Shown: positions 30,001 through 30,652, counted from the stretch's first letter. The stretch: 34,042 bases of DNA from an uncultured Bacteroidota bacterium (GCA_903881585.1 CAIRTW010000353.1:1-34042); one strand, 5' to 3'. Program-made: numbers and translations. The notes: generated by a model from the letters alone, not told the origin.

Positions 30001-30652
30001 CTCGGCCATAGCAAGTGTTGGTTCGGGCACAGGAGTTGTAACCGGTGTTGCAACATCGGGAACTACATCGATCTCCTATCTTGTAACCGACGTAAATGGC
30101 TGTGTAGGCCGCGCAGGTATAGCAATGACGGTTCATACTCCTGCACCTCCGTCACATGGCGGGTCAACAGTTGGTGGCGTTGCCACGCTGTTTGCAGGAA
30201 CAAGTGTGAATCTGGCTGATGAAGTAGCCGGTGGCAACTGGAGCAGCAGCAACACCAGCGTAGCAACAGTGGACAATGGTGGATCAGTAACAGGCGTAAC
30301 ACCTGGTATGGCCAGCATCACCCACATAACTACCGGCGGAGATGGCGAGGTGACCACAACGGTTACCCCAGTAGTTGTAACTGCGCTTCCTGTGGATGTA
30401 AGAATTGTTCCGAACCCGAACAACGGTATATTTACGATCAAGGGTACTTTAGGAACAATGCAGGATGAGGAAGTATCGCTTGAAGTTACTGACGTGCTCG
30501 GCCAGGTTGTTTACAGCAGCAAGGTGATGGTACACGGTGGTAAGATCAATGAGAAAGTATCTATGAACAGTACATTTGCAAATGGCATGTATATGCTCAC
30601 AGTTCACAGTGGTACCGAAAACAAGGTGTTCCACTTCGTAATTGAAAAATAA
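2..30652 (+). CDS. Giant T9SS-exported multidomain surface protein (adhesin-like), 5'-partial
   Basis: One open frame of over 10,200 codons with no stop, ending TAA at 30652; the product is on the order of 1 MDa. The frame is already open at base 2, where it reads LLLLSRVGSTVNAQ, the end of a signal peptide. The GTG at 20 is therefore an internal codon and the true start lies upstream of the window. From N to C terminus the protein has a jelly-roll domain, Ig-like and jelly-roll blocks, an FN3 domain, a GEVED-type domain, three HID/invasin/beta-helix cassettes, a PKD-like domain, 15 repeats of about 83 aa, 43 repeats of about 73 aa, and a T9SS type A sorting domain. The repeats are rich in Gly, Thr, Ser, Ala and Val and very poor in Lys, Glu and His. 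Most Ig-like repeats carry two Cys, which suggests one disulfide each. T9SS type A cargo is normally exported across the outer membrane and anchored at the surface or released. A role as adhesin, stalk or matrix protein is inferred. SprB of Flavobacterium is a functional analogue in size, not a demonstrated homologue. A terminator follows the stop. Confidence 0.95.
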   Translation: MLLLSRVGSTVNAQTVTNTENFNAAGLAPFVYVAHTGANILSRVTTGTLPGCSPEEGAGMLQFNSYTYSANVNDLCSPVFSLTGRCTGYNPVVTFWMYRDPGYATTADKVDVYINTSQTSTGGTLLGTVNRSTSLSPATTTGWHQYSFAYPAGFTGATNYIAFKFTSAFGDNIYVDNITYVSTVAPNVYAITGGGTYCTPPGTGVAEGLANSQTGFNYQLYDNAATSGAAVGGTTGSAINFGLKTAAGTYTVNATDPLSGCVTAMSGSNAVIAGAAAGPINGNNILCGVGATMTLTDAGGTATWSIVSGSSVSIGAATGLVTALSTGTTTVQFSNACGGPVTAIVSVNAIPVISGASSLCVSTSTTLNALPSGGAWASSAPAIAGIGAGTGVVTAGASVGSTNITNVLAGCTSAIWPETVGNTGVGAILGGASGICFGTTLTLSDPTAGGTWTSTNTGVATVVASGSPTIVTGAGTGTTTISYYNGCGAAQTKIVTVNAAPAAIAGLPDVCVGGTTQLTETIGGVTWGTSAGGVATVSGSGLVSGVSVGSASITATTVSTGCSVYKLVTVGSTYPSAVTITPASPAGICLGGTTVPLTAAATVNATLLSQNFNTSLTGAVGGTWTIVNTVGTAASFFQRTNPNGYQSSVAGDGSVYMESASGDLTTITTTEFRSPAFSTSGMSSATLTYNESYEYYSAGDHTIEVDYSLNGGSTWSAVSGNYVGASVNAGGSLSATPWTIGTPQKTYSLPAGALGQPSVLLRWYYSSTFGYYWAVDNIVLTGAAAVSSYAWLNSAGTTTDIASPSAASTTITPSLAGVDIYSVYAVFNGCYSANGVSVAVSSGVPGAVSASAIPNPLCSGSLLTLSGSGGSGATGYTWTGPAGSGYSSAVLNPAAFATSTTSGGIYSLVATNACGASPYSGTAIVTVNATPGVVTVTTVSVTTSTIGISWTAASPAATGYTVNVYSSAAETAGFLVGTATVTMTGATTATISSLSPFTQYWFTVVSNTATCASAASAAGVTGTTLNAPCIGTPSGGTANTSAATVSGATAFTLSLTSASAASGITFQWQSSTCGDPAGTWTNVSGATGASVSISEASALYYRCLLTCTGSGLTALSSIVFVDRIAAPACTTGIYSGGACTNGSNISSVTISSGACGTSLSDVGITCNPAASATPFYTDHTALTPMKMFPGGSYPTIVNDGGNIDYIDAWIDFDDDGNFTNSTYTEYVGFNNSSLFEPFSFNISVPAGVPYGTHRMRVRCSYFLGTEPTTGCVGTGSYGYTIDYLVTIVPQVTLASNSPVCASGGVITLTATPAIACATYTWNGPSYSASTVGTNTVSPATVAGTYSVLVSANGASGCAVATTAVVVTPTPLAINGTFTVCAGAVTTLTDAIGSGVWTSTVPGVASINSSTGAMTAVLAGTTTIQYSNGCGVAPTHVVSVNPAVSISGAESICISTSTTLTGTPSGGSWLSTTGIASIGALSGLVSAGASAGTTTISYTAAGTGCVSAWVETVTNNTATVINGASQVCIGASITLTDGTAGGAWTSVTPANATVVETTGVVTGVAAGTTTISYWTGCGAAQTKVITVNNAPSAITGLPDACVGQTSQLTDATGGLTWSIAPGGFATISGSGLLTGSAVGSAVVTATLPATGCFVTVPVTIGNTSPSAITITPSTSVSTCIGTGTLFTAAATVPVTLLSQNFNTSLTGAVGGTWTIVNTVGAAASYFQMTNPNGYQSSVAGDGSVYMESAAGDLTTITTTEFRSPAFSTSSLTSATLKYNESYEAYPADHTVEVDYSLDGGSTWSAVSGNYVGTSVNSGGGFSATPWTIGTPQKTYSLPAGALGAPSVMLRWYYSSTFGYYWAVDNITLIGAGSAPITWTAASGGSISDVSCPTCSSTTITPALVGTNVYSVYAVYNGCYTANGVTVNVGNPPVVSVSPNPTARCSADAGTLLTASGATSYVWSPATGLSSSVSATPTTSVTATTIYTVTGTNAFCSATGTETVNVTTSPTIIPGTMASIICGGATSINFPYTTPAGGITTYSVAWDPFVAVPAGFTNVSGVTFPASPIGLSIPVGVPAANYTGSLTVTNGTCTSPNYPVNITYSVTLTPDATPPTEDNVTSHPITFTPCAGFNSAMSYITAQIGASPVYTLTPGTDYTLTSGSLALIPTLADHYLTTSGVYTITAYANGYLPTSAVQTINAGVAASMIVSTLPVGPATNPGTLTVQPIIHISDQFGNPVAGTYTVNAAPTPVGSWTMTGTSTVTSTAGGIATFAGLGASSTLPMIAVIQFTNSGLASVTATISIPPNGPFTWHTLAGSSFADLSQFSSWTANVDGSVGATPTSFGFNGQTFMIDFGSNPTLTAGALAVSGTGSNIVVGDGVHPMTFTVPASFAATGVINVSANATLDLNNATVPTIGTLATTSTLIYDGSANYNMAFTTNSGAGSSYGNLIFNTSGEVEIENPTTTFTIAGNLIFEGNGTPGTNGVVYLNGPTVSTPGQIYTFNVGGNFVAKNAAQIYMLNNVLLTQASTPSVVINIKGNDTLSGSGTLFDSWIGSTGANGITVNLNGGTGISNPQYLYTNTLYSQTFGLTVNAGSTAAIVGGQFFPPEYGAALPATHAPDFMTINGTLIVGASSYIWDRYGTQVCPFTVSSGGTLVVQDPNGIHNISGSSFGNTLTGYTATPSLSAGGNYVFNGSSAQVTGLTTPTSIVSPGSITCNNAAGLALTLGINIGSGASFNLDNGTVVTTSPALSFTSGANVNVDAGGFATTPVTYSGINLNYNAQDVNSTAVTQGNEWPSSFNGNVTVNKPGATVSLTSSKLLTVLPTFGAVTLTSGTLSAGSNNISLSANWTNNSGTGAFIPGTGTVSFNGTSAQSITGSAATTFNNLNINNAAGVALNVPTTIGSGNTLQLQNGVFTLSSALTMSSGSNVVRDGGTFNITPTVGYSGINLSYADLGTNASPTVNNEWPATFTGNVTVNKAGSVTLNATKTSLTGFVTLSTGTFNMGAFSISLTGNWTNNGATLVPGSGTVTLAGSGSQVAGGTVTNTFNNLTLGAAASLGSNATIAGTLALGNFNLSTGANQVNINTGGTLTRGTGYVVGNLYKSINGRSSVNYEIGDVDYAPVSIAIAGGSAGSYSGSIGATVTAGDHPALGSSGITPPNYVDHYWTFPTNTAGGGFTTVTPSFTYDTSDYPAPVGSNITNNYMAQLYASGSWAPVITTAITTTNVLTAVNPAQINYLGSWVVGQHPPGIPPSLVADFTPPNEDNLSTHPITFTDDGVWGSAIDIIKVQRIGSPLISTLSLADYAVGGITGLTGAAGTLSLIPGMSGAAHKLDTAGTYLVSVFAIGYVGTTVNQVVLPGAAAHIAMGTQPVGPVANGGTLATEPTVLVLDQYGNLTTASSAVTAAVGTGSWTIGTGTSLTQSASSGVVNTFNITASSTAPLACATINFTSPGLTPSPLTSACFALPAPNSPVLNPNTTPPTVDNLSTLPITYTDNPSWRAAISYITAQLGAGPVYTLTPTTDYVSPLAAGMITLNEYAGSHLNTPGNWTITAYAAGFAATSCVQTIAVGAAYKLVETVHPVDPTISGGNLTTQPVVVVDDQYGNLVNSSAVITASASASPSWIIGGPVTYATASSGTATFANLTATSPSPAGVTGATITYTSAGLLATTSGTFNIPGAASHIYYNINSASALAHLELTTSWTTDPVGAAAGSVGTGTLAPNFTVASSEYRIVNGSTPVTGATWTVSGGGSYVSVGDGTAAINFTPINSAAISAIIDVNANATLTLGMVTASLPTLRTLNSTSTVVFNGTGVQAIPQPLSAGPYGNLTYAGTASAVGTLGNFTYTILGNFTFAATTLAALEYTGTSTMNLNITGNYTHSGAGTFNTAFSTGLPNWTIGGNFFMTAGTLSNTGSAVVIALNGNYTKTGGTITAGSAALGQQVKFSNTSSSVASPEMFYLNGGTQNFLSFVVSAGVTVRDSVNWIMTNANQFVLVNGTFIFPATPVISGTGAFQVSGTGTIYTANTSGLNGSITVTGGTLFTAGSSYVFNGAGTLTQTTGTLLPATFGSGSVTTNNTSTASPAVSFSQATAFNAGGTLNLESGSVSNSNLSVNGGNVNVDNGSFTATPATYTGAAVTYKNLGINTLAVTAGNEWPSSFNGTINVNKTGATVSLNATKTMTSTGAAVTLSAGTLDATASNFNITTAGSWANNAGISAFVPRSATVTFNGSVATTIGGSFGTSFNTLTIANTAVAGVTLSAATTFASGGTLNLQTGVFNNGSNLSMSSGSNVNDDAGTLQTSPSVYSGVNLTYTTLGTGGTISTGNEWPAVFTGSVTVNKSGNTINMTGSKQLNGNINLTNGTFGIAANTFSLTGTWTKTGAAFTTGSATTGTVVFNGVSAQTINGATTFANLTLNNAAGLTLAASSATGVSGTLTLSNGIITTGANTLTMTTATGVVSRTASTSTNYVLGTFAKNVTGLGFSTPVNYEVGDADYAPVSIATDANATAGQIAVKSTAGNHPAYASASIDGTYDVDHYWSISTPVAVTGILSVTPTFNYNVADIGGGSNTGWVAQYYNGSVWSPVNLLATDPTGISTTVPVTASGYIGDFIVGLNDANTPPVFTAGVGVDEDNASTTPASYTLSPATGFPSIADWKAHITLVTATGPTGTHTLTGGGADFGVGLAALATTGSFSLVPTSADNYLTTAGVYTITISSIGYTAATLIQTINPGAAASLTIATQPTAPLVNGGALATQPIINIADRFGNAVTTTSEQVFAQVGAGAWTIGPGATPSKTSTTPVNFTSVGLTASSFAAVTGATITFSVVGCCSVTSNTFNIPTPSVPTLIADPAATVDGPFTITFGTDNPTWRSSITEVDVNGSAIPVAAWNTGTGTAFQLTVTPAPAPSLHVAGTYTITFVATGYANNSVTQVIRAGVPATLAISVQPGAPATNGTALVPQPVLFIRDQYGNATTSTASVAAASTAPGTWTLAGTTPVSGVSGTASFTDLTASSLASVSGATIRFTLSIPAGGTYTVTSAAFNIPNPPITYYNINTAGGRANLQNTVNWTTDAANAAIGLVGSGAQPSDFVSNNQRFEIVNGGTTTIASNWPVSGTGSYVVVGNGSTAMNFTDPAGAASQFTTVNGVNVSANGTLTITNVTSIPTLGILDPASTVVFNGASNQAIPNNVPYGNLTESSPASTGTLSGATTVVGALSVTSGSLTSATASVLLSGNLSVSAGASITATAANTTTINFVNTSATQTITYSGTNTKTAFNVNSGVTASLSTNLPLGAATSSMIVNGTLVCGTTSAVSGTGTFTLAPTGTLSTANASGIDGSLTLTAANRSFIAGGSYIFNGATSTPWPNATAFGNPGSVTVSSVTVTSNKPFTMSNILTVVSGGVLDMSTNALGSVGVFTVSLDGIVKTENTTATPLPAGITWGSTLGTVWYAGTTGAQTVMQGTYRNLTLLNTGGFTVSGSPVNVRRALSLDGGNLNIAANTLALGPSATIVTTVSFSATNMIIADNAAGLVQKQIASTGSFTFPIGDATPNYTPITLSATGSGFAGVYVHNGVHPNNLDATNYLKRYWHVATSGLTNYSVTSANYIAPGDVVGTEASIYAGQWSGALPWASGAAETGHAIAWGTTTATSADYTGVNIPVPTFTTSPTAATCVGSLNPVTYSTQSGQSNYVWSVPGIAGTDYTITSGSLASTSSTVTLYWKTTGAKTVTVDYTDANGIVGTPVATNTTTVNSLTLAAGNSGTACAGGTVTLTSGEAGTASPVTYAWSGPAVYASTLSSPVLSITGTAMAGTYTVQATGGGCVITSTTVVTVNVISVTASNNSPACVGGTIALGSVPSGLTPASYAWNGPLSYTASTQNPTLTTGATTDMAGTYTITVTAPGSGCSASNTTIVTVNTLSAAPTNDGPACVGGTVNLIPNITGTIAPAGYAWSGPALYASSLSNPALSSVTTSMGGLYSFTVTATGSGCTATGSTSVVVNTIGVTAANDGPACVGGTINLTSSPTGTATTTTYVWSGPLVYFSSLQNAVLTTSATTAMSGVYTVVVGAAGSGCSAQTTTNVIVNTFSLTANNDGPACVGGTVNLSVTPGGSATATAYSWSGPSVYGSTLQNPVLTTSATTDMTGTYTVSATAAGSGCVATSTTPVVINTIFTAPSNDGPACIGGTVNLSSNVTGSATPTSYTWFGPHGYTATDINPVLSSLTSLMAGTYGFTVTATGSNCTSVGSTVVVVNTISVAANNDGPACVGGTVNLSATPGGSIPATGYSWSGPPSYSATDQNPVMTTSATTDMAGIYTVTVTGAGSGCSNTGTTRVIINTIVLAPSNDGPACVGGNVDLFANAGGSEVLNTYSWNGPALASATDINPTITSVTTDMAGTYSLTVTGDGSGCSATATTNVIVNTIYTAPSNDGPACVGGTVNLTSNITGTAVPATYKWTGPAGFTATTADLTLTSITTAMAGTYNFKVTAVGSVCVAVGSTDVIINTFGIAAANDGPACVGGTVNLSSTPSGTIAPTTYTWSGLPAYSASTQNTVLTTSATTDLSGVYTITATAPGSGCSATDVTTVTINTLGITAANDGPACAGSTVNLSSTPSGTAIPTGYTWSGPSVYSASVQNPTLTTSATTAMSGVYTVTVVAAGSGCSATNTTTLVVNSLGLVASNDGPACVGGTVNLTATPSGSETPTSYSWSGPGSFSSTLQSPLLTASATTTMSGTYTVTTSGTGTGCSSTSTTTVVINTLGITAANSSPACVGGTVNLTSTPSGTATPTGYTWSGPSVFGASTQNTTLTTSATTDMSGIYTVTVVATGSNCIAVNTTTVTVNTIGISASNDAPVCVGGTVNFTATPSGSATPTTYAWHGPTGYSSTMQDPSISGMILARAGVYTVTVGAVGSACSSTTTTNVVVNTLSITAANDGPTCVGLTTNLTSTPSGTAVPAGYTWGGPLVFSAFTQNTSLTSVTTGMAGTYTVTVTAPGSGCSASATTNVVIIPLPAPITGVGTVCVGLTTTVSDVSSGGVWSSTNTGVATIGTSGSPRVVNGLFAGTATISFTVGTGCASTTIVTVNPNPVIIGMSPVCVGLTVALSDNIAGGAWTASNGHATVGSSSGVITGATIGTDVITYTLPTTCRTTGITTVNAAPNAIGGVAHVCQGQTTTLNETTGGGTWVSGNPTVATIGSSGSPVTVTGLIGGTTVVSYLLPSGCYSTVVVTVNALSPITGNAPVCQGSTITLSDLALGGTWSSASAAIATVGSVTGLVTGVAGGTTRISYTTFGGCQAIITATVSPGGTILGTASVCEGATTSLSDATAGGTWTSSSPSNAGIGSATGLVSGVLAGTSTISYIVTTTGCTATRVVTVNAAPGTISGTTLMCAGVSNTLTDAIGGGLWTSTSPGIATVGSTTGVVTGVVGGTSRITYKITAGGCFTTQVVTINTTPGAITGNVPLCQSTTITLRDGTAGGSWSSSAPLVATVGSTGIVTGMSGGTSTITYAMTTGCLNSTVVTVNPITPVTGSTPICVGALVALTDATAGGSWTSSNPAKASVDGSGNVTGVGAGTANITYLISATGCKSIAVATVNALPAAITGTLTMCNGGSTVTLHDATTGGAWYSIDGSGSASVVTGTGVVTGTAAGTATISYAANGCGISTTVTVNSAPTALTGNTPVCAGSTLPLGETISGGTWSSSAPATGSVNTSGVVMGIAGGTTTINYVTGAGCNTSVVVTVNTILPITGSPVLCLGSTTNLGDGTAGGGWSSSAPGTASVGSTGIVTGNAIGSANIYYTTATCVRSLSVTVNPVPSAIAGTLAFCNGATTTLSDDGSGTWSSNNTPVATVSAAGVVSGVSAGTATIKYTAGSGCLASAIVTVEAGPSPIGGAASVCVGSVITMSDFLAGGTWSATSPYASVDGSGNVLGLSSGGSAVITYSAAGTGCYQTRSVLVNATPVAVSGNPIVCVGGTTFVSDATSGGVSWTSSNTGVATVSGSGAVQGISLGTANVTYLISSGCTASLTITVSSLPASITGNTPFCAGNTISLTDASAGGTWSTSNGSIATVGSDGTVTGGMGGNATINYLINGGGGCYASAIVTVSTLTPITGASVVCTGSSITLNNTTTGGTWSSASSAVTVNPSTGNVGGVSTGTAVITYTFVGGGCAAMKTVSVNTSPSAINGLGLLCVGTQLALTDAVTGGAWTSSNSSVASASGSTGIVAGIGTGTAGITYTLAGCSASAVVTVNSAYAVTGFTSICVGGLANMHNSAGGGTWSSSNPAVGSISTGGVVTGLTAGTTTVSYAVSSGCVTTATITVNPIPDAITGNGPVCVGGTLNLSDDITGGTWASSDGVVNIDGSGDVSAIAIGTAAITYTSAAGCTIGTVVTVGSTPATITGTLAVCEGGSIILNDATLGGVWTSTSTGNASIGSSTGVVAGIAAGTTTISYSLAGCGSITAVVTVNSSPAAITGSMPICVGGSILLGETTSGGSWTSGTNVSVDGSGNVTGMSVGTAVVSYTLGSCSATTIVTVSAAPSPITGSSFVCVGGSTLMHDATPGGLWSSADVTVSVGTGTGLVTGQSVGTATITYSNGTGCTATAIISVNTATSPISGAPTVCIGTTTLYTDATGGGTWSSSSTSIASVGTDGTVSGVSVGTATISYNTSGCISTQSITVSPAPSGITGPASVCVNATAVMTDATAGGTWGSSGGSISVDFFGTVTGISAGVGSVTYTSGAGCSVSRNINVNPLPAPVSGVLTVCVGASTFLSDVTSGGVSWTSSNTAVATISFSGAVASALSTGTTTVTYTISNTCYITAVVTVNAQPAGITNNSAFCQGASIVLSDASAGGTWSSSNGAIASVGTGGSVLGVSGGTATITYAETGSGCRATTTVTVNPLANPGTLSGSGIVCAGSTTTFSDAVTGGVWSSTATGVATVTPTGVVSGIATGTSTISYTVTNTCGSVAATAVVTVNAVAVAGTITGSVPVCIGSVTILTDVTPGGVWTSSNGNALVDGSGNVTGSIAGTSTISYTVTNGCGSVSATTVVTVSPTPAGITGASFVCVGGSALLADATSGGSWSTADVTASVGSGTGLVSGGSVGTATITYTTAAGCSTSTVISVNAATAPISGASAICTGTSTLLTDAASGGTWSSSSTSIATVGSDGTVAGVAAGIVTISYTSASGCSATASVTVSPAPSGITGPASVCVNATIGLADATSGGTWSTGSGNITLDGSGNVGGVSAGAASVTYTSAAGCQVSKAINVNPLPAPVSGMLTVCVGASTFLSDATSGGVSWTSSNTSVATISFSGAVASALSTGTTTVTYTIANTCYITAVVTVNAQPAGITNNAAICQGTSIVLSDASAGGTWASSNGVVASIGTDGTLLGLSGGTSTISYSEYGAGCRAQVVATVNASSPVNGSHPVCIGVTVTLTDATSGGTWSSANAAIGSVNASGVVTGTGAGTTNISYTTAAGCVSTTVITVNGVPAAIGGTEAVCIGSVTTLTDATIGGTWTTGSSNILLDGSGNVTGETAGTAIVTYGAGASCSATAIITINAVPAATSGVPVVCVGLTTTLNDGTTGGLWTSLATGTATIGSTSGIVTGVLGGTALISYTKVSTGCAATVIVTVNDLPLAINGNTPVCAGSAILLTDVTTGGSWTSGTPAVATIGSDGTVSGVAGGTSRITYTSTAGCITTTIVTVNAILPITGTPSACIGTTTSLADATGGGTWSSSNTSVATVNSSTGLVSGLTAGTSAVVYTIPSGCSRSVVVTVSSSLAPITGTFAVCVGTTTTLSDAAAGGAWTSSAPSTANVGASTGLVTGNVAGTARISYSSGGSCVTYIIMTVNPAPSGVGGSASVCLGSSITMSDLVSGGDWTSTGSVSAVATGTTVTTVTGSSVGTGTVTYTIGSTGCFNSRTITVNNVPAPISGALAVCVGSVNHLTDATSGGVSWTSGTTSVATVNASGNVTGVTNGTSLITYTISTGCTAVSAVTVNALPVVAAISGANNVSHGSTTLLTDATGGGVWSSVNSAIASVGSGTGVVTGVATSGTTSISYLVTDVNGCVGRAGIAMTVHTPAPPSHGGSTVGGVATLFAGTSVNLADEVAGGNWSSSNTSVATVDNGGSVTGVTPGMASITHITTGGDGEVTTTVTPVVVTALPVDVRIVPNPNNGIFTIKGTLGTMQDEEVSLEVTDVLGQVVYSSKVMVHGGKINEKVSMNSTFANGMYMLTVHSGTENKVFHFVIEK
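44..550 (+). other. N-terminal jelly-roll (MAM/laminin-G-like) domain
   Basis: This is the first folded domain after the signal peptide. It contains a run of alternating hydrophobic strands, a central VVTFWMYRDPGY segment, ADKVDVYINTS, a GWHQYSFAYP strand and the closing NIYVDNITY motif. The closing V-D-N-I-x-(Y/L) strand is typical of MAM-like and carbohydrate-binding jelly rolls in T9SS cargo. Binding of a glycan or protein ligand is possible, but no ligand residues can be assigned from sequence alone. Confidence 0.6.
830..1740 (+). repeat. First block of bacterial Ig-like (Big_2-like) repeats
   Basis: About four repeats of 70-80 aa follow the pattern (I/V)xGxxxxCxGxxxxLxDxxxGGxWxSxxxxVAxVxxxxGxVTGxxxGTxxISYxxGCxxxxxVTVN. 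They belong to the same family as the long C-terminal array but are more diverged. Repeat-initial landmarks include ILCGVGATMTL, SLCVSTSTTL, GICFGTTLTL and DVCVGGTTQL. A Cys near the start and another before the last strand suggest one disulfide per repeat. The block is paralogous to 4100-5000. Confidence 0.7.
1815..2350 (+). other. Jelly-roll domain, copy 1 of a near-identical pair
   Basis: The domain starts at LLSQNFNTSLTGAVGGTW and ends at YYWAVDNIVLTG. It has the features of a MAM-like jelly roll: an edge strand with FNTS, SGDLTTITTTEFRSPAF, a DYSLNGGSTWSAVSGNY strand, and a final strand with WAVDNI. A second copy lies 3264 bases downstream. By eye the first 230 bases are about 96% identical between the two, including long perfectly matching stretches. 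Confidence 0.7.
2790..3075 (+). other. Fibronectin type III domain
   Basis: The segment beginning PGVVTVTTVSVTTSTIGISW has the FN3 signature. There is a Trp in the B strand, a GYTVNVYSS C strand, TISSLSPFTQYWFTVVS (the L-x-P-x-T-x-Y-x-x-x-V pattern), and a terminal G-x-T. FN3 domains are common spacers in T9SS cargo. This is the only clear FN3 domain recognised in the protein. Confidence 0.75.
3375..3870 (+). other. GEVED-type domain with Asp-rich metal-binding-like loop
   Basis: The core reads YIDAWIDFDDDGNFTNSTY, then a strand ending GTHRMRVRCSY, and closes with GYTIDYLVTI. This matches the GEVED domain of Bacteroidota secreted proteins (AWIDFNxDGxF ... RVR ... GEtEDY), although the GEVED signature itself has drifted to YGYTIDY. 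The DFDDDGNF loop resembles a calcium-binding loop; metal binding is inferred. Confidence 0.7.
4100..5000 (+). repeat. Second block of Ig-like (Big_2-like) repeats
   Basis: About four two-Cys Ig-like repeats run in the same order as those at 830-1740 and lead into the second copy of the jelly roll. Landmarks include TVCAGAVTTL, SICISTSTTL, QVCIGASITL and DACVGQTSQL. Their alignment, repeat by repeat, with the first block shows that the Ig-like block and the jelly roll were duplicated together as a unit of roughly 1.6 kb. Confidence 0.7.
5079..5614 (+). other. Jelly-roll domain, copy 2 of a near-identical pair
   Basis: This runs from LLSQNFNTSLTGAVGGTW to YYWAVDNITLIG and is nearly identical in DNA to 1815-2350. 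It lacks one codon relative to copy 1 (YEAYPADHT against YEYYSAGDHT). Differences cluster at a few sites, while stretches of about 60 bases match perfectly, including third codon positions. That indicates a recent copy event or ongoing gene conversion. Confidence 0.7.
6332..6604 (+). other. DUF1533 / Shr-HID-like domain 1
   Basis: The segment has the layout DNVTSHPITFT, a helix-forming stretch AMSYITAQIG, TPGTDYTLTSGSLALIP, then TSGVYTITAYANGY and a closing VQTI. This is the pattern of Pfam DUF1533, also called Shr-like Hb-interacting domain (IxFxxxxxWxxAI ... Y ... G ... L ... AGxYTIxIxAxGY ... Q). In streptococcal Shr such domains contact haemoglobin. No such function can be claimed here. 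An invasin-type Ig domain with the motif SDQFGNPV follows immediately. Confidence 0.55.
6332..9770 (+). repeat. Cassette A: HID-like + invasin Ig + beta-helix + closing domain
   Basis: In order, the cassette holds the HID-like domain, an Ig-like domain of invasin/Big_1 type (about 6605-6910, with DQFGNPV), a long beta-helix-like stretch (about 6920-9290), and a closing domain (about 9296-9760) with YEIGDVDYAPVSIA and VDHYWTF. The beta-helix stretch contains short repeated phrases such as GTVSFNGTSAQSI, FNNLNINNAAG and GNVTVNKPG, as in filamentous adhesins and autotransporter passengers. The same order recurs in cassettes B and C. A stiff rod-like structure is inferred. Confidence 0.6.
9773..13840 (+). 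repeat. Cassette B: two HID-like/invasin Ig pairs + beta-helix + closing domain
   Basis: HID-like domains lie at about 9773-10080 (EDNLSTHPITFT ... YLVSVFAIGY) and 10427-10708 (VDNLSTLPITYT ... NWTITAYAAGF). Each is followed by an invasin-type Ig domain with a DQYGNL motif. A beta-helix-like stretch (about 11040-13390) follows, including IYYNINSASALAHL, which is shared with cassette C, and two NEWP motifs. The closing domain (about 13400-13830) carries YEVGDADYAPVSIA and VDHYWSI. This cassette differs from A by an extra HID/Ig pair. Confidence 0.6.
13862..16950 (+). repeat. Cassette C: two HID-like/invasin Ig pairs + beta-helix + closing domain
   Basis: HID-like domains lie at about 13862-14175 (divergent, ending TAGVYTITISSIGY) and 14516-14784 (DGPFTITFGTDNPTWRSSI ... 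GTYTITFVATGY). Each is followed by an invasin-type Ig domain (ADRFGNAV; RDQYGNAT). The beta-helix-like part begins with ITYYNINTAGGRANL and is shorter than in A and B, without NEWP motifs. The closing domain (about 16560-16940) has the drifted form FPIGDATPNYTPITLS and KRYWHV. Confidence 0.6.
16951..17221 (+). other. PKD-like domain joining cassettes to repeat array 1
   Basis: The segment TFTTSPTAATCVG through VTVDYTDANGIVG has a PKD-like layout: Y-x-W-x-V-P in the middle strand (SNYVWSVPG), a TVTLYWKTTGAKTVTVDYTD strand pair and a TVNS exit. The W-K-T-T-G-x-K-T-V-x-V pattern is close to the PKD-like domains found before Ig arrays in Bacteroidota surface proteins. Confidence 0.55.
17222..20971 (+). 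repeat. Repeat array 1: 15 tandem two-Cys Ig-like repeats of about 83 aa
   Basis: Fifteen consecutive units span 3750 bases, about 250 bases each. The consensus is (I/L)xxxAxNDGPACVGGTVNLxxxPxG followed by TPTxYxWSGPxxYSAS and xQNPxLTTSATTDMxGxYTV, ending TVTAxGSGCxAxxTTxVxVNT. Every unit keeps one Cys in the PAC motif and one in the GSGC motif. Units 3, 6 and 9 share the variants AP(S/T)NDGPAC, N(I/V)TG and a Phe in the GxYxF strand, so there is a higher-order period of three units within the first part of the array. The repeats are probably beta-sandwich domains forming a rod. Confidence 0.85.
25530..26600 (+). repeat. Five-unit block within array 2, duplicated at 27075-28140
   Basis: Units 22-26 match units 29-33 one by one. 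Landmarks are (S/A)SFVCVGGS, PISGA, APSGITGPASVCVNAT, LPAPVSG(V/M)LTVCVGASTFLSD and QPAGITNN. The offset is 1542-1545 bases. Many third codon positions differ, so this duplication is older than that of the jelly rolls. Confidence 0.75.
27075..28140 (+). repeat. Second copy of the five-unit block (units 29-33)
   Basis: This is the copy of 25530-26600. The TISFSGAVASALSTGTTTVT segment is identical in protein in both copies, whereas the first three units have diverged further. Confidence 0.75.
30377..30652 (+). other. T9SS type A C-terminal sorting domain
   Basis: The last 80-90 residues have the type A sorting signature: VPNPNNGIFTIKG, then VTDVLGQVVYSS, a FANGMYMLTVHSG strand and the basic ending KVFHFVIEK. 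In studied species this domain directs passage through the T9SS outer-membrane complex and is removed by a sortase (PorU) when the cargo is attached to A-LPS or released. It differs from the type B domain used by the gliding adhesin SprB. Confidence 0.95.

Larger units (their letters stand above)
20972..30376 (+). repeat. Repeat array 2: 43 tandem Big_2-like Ig repeats of about 73 aa
   Basis: I count 43 units over 9405 bases (mean 72.9 aa). The pattern is PxxITGxxxVCVGxTxxLxDATxGGxW followed by SSNxxVATVxxxTGxVTG and VxxGTxTISYxxxxGCxxxxxVTVN. The first 41 units keep two Cys (VC and GC); unit 42 keeps only the second and unit 43 has none. Units 22-26 and 29-33 form a block duplication with a spacing of about 1545 bases (seven units). 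Units 14, 25, 32 and 41 share an extra residue in the GGVSWTS strand. By eye the array has only about seven Lys in 3135 residues. Confidence 0.85.

Noticed and set aside
17222-30376. Tandem repeats as a possible CRISPR array or non-coding satellite
   Set aside because: The units are about 220-250 bases, keep one reading frame throughout, vary mainly at third positions and encode Ig-like domains. There are no short identical repeats with unique spacers.
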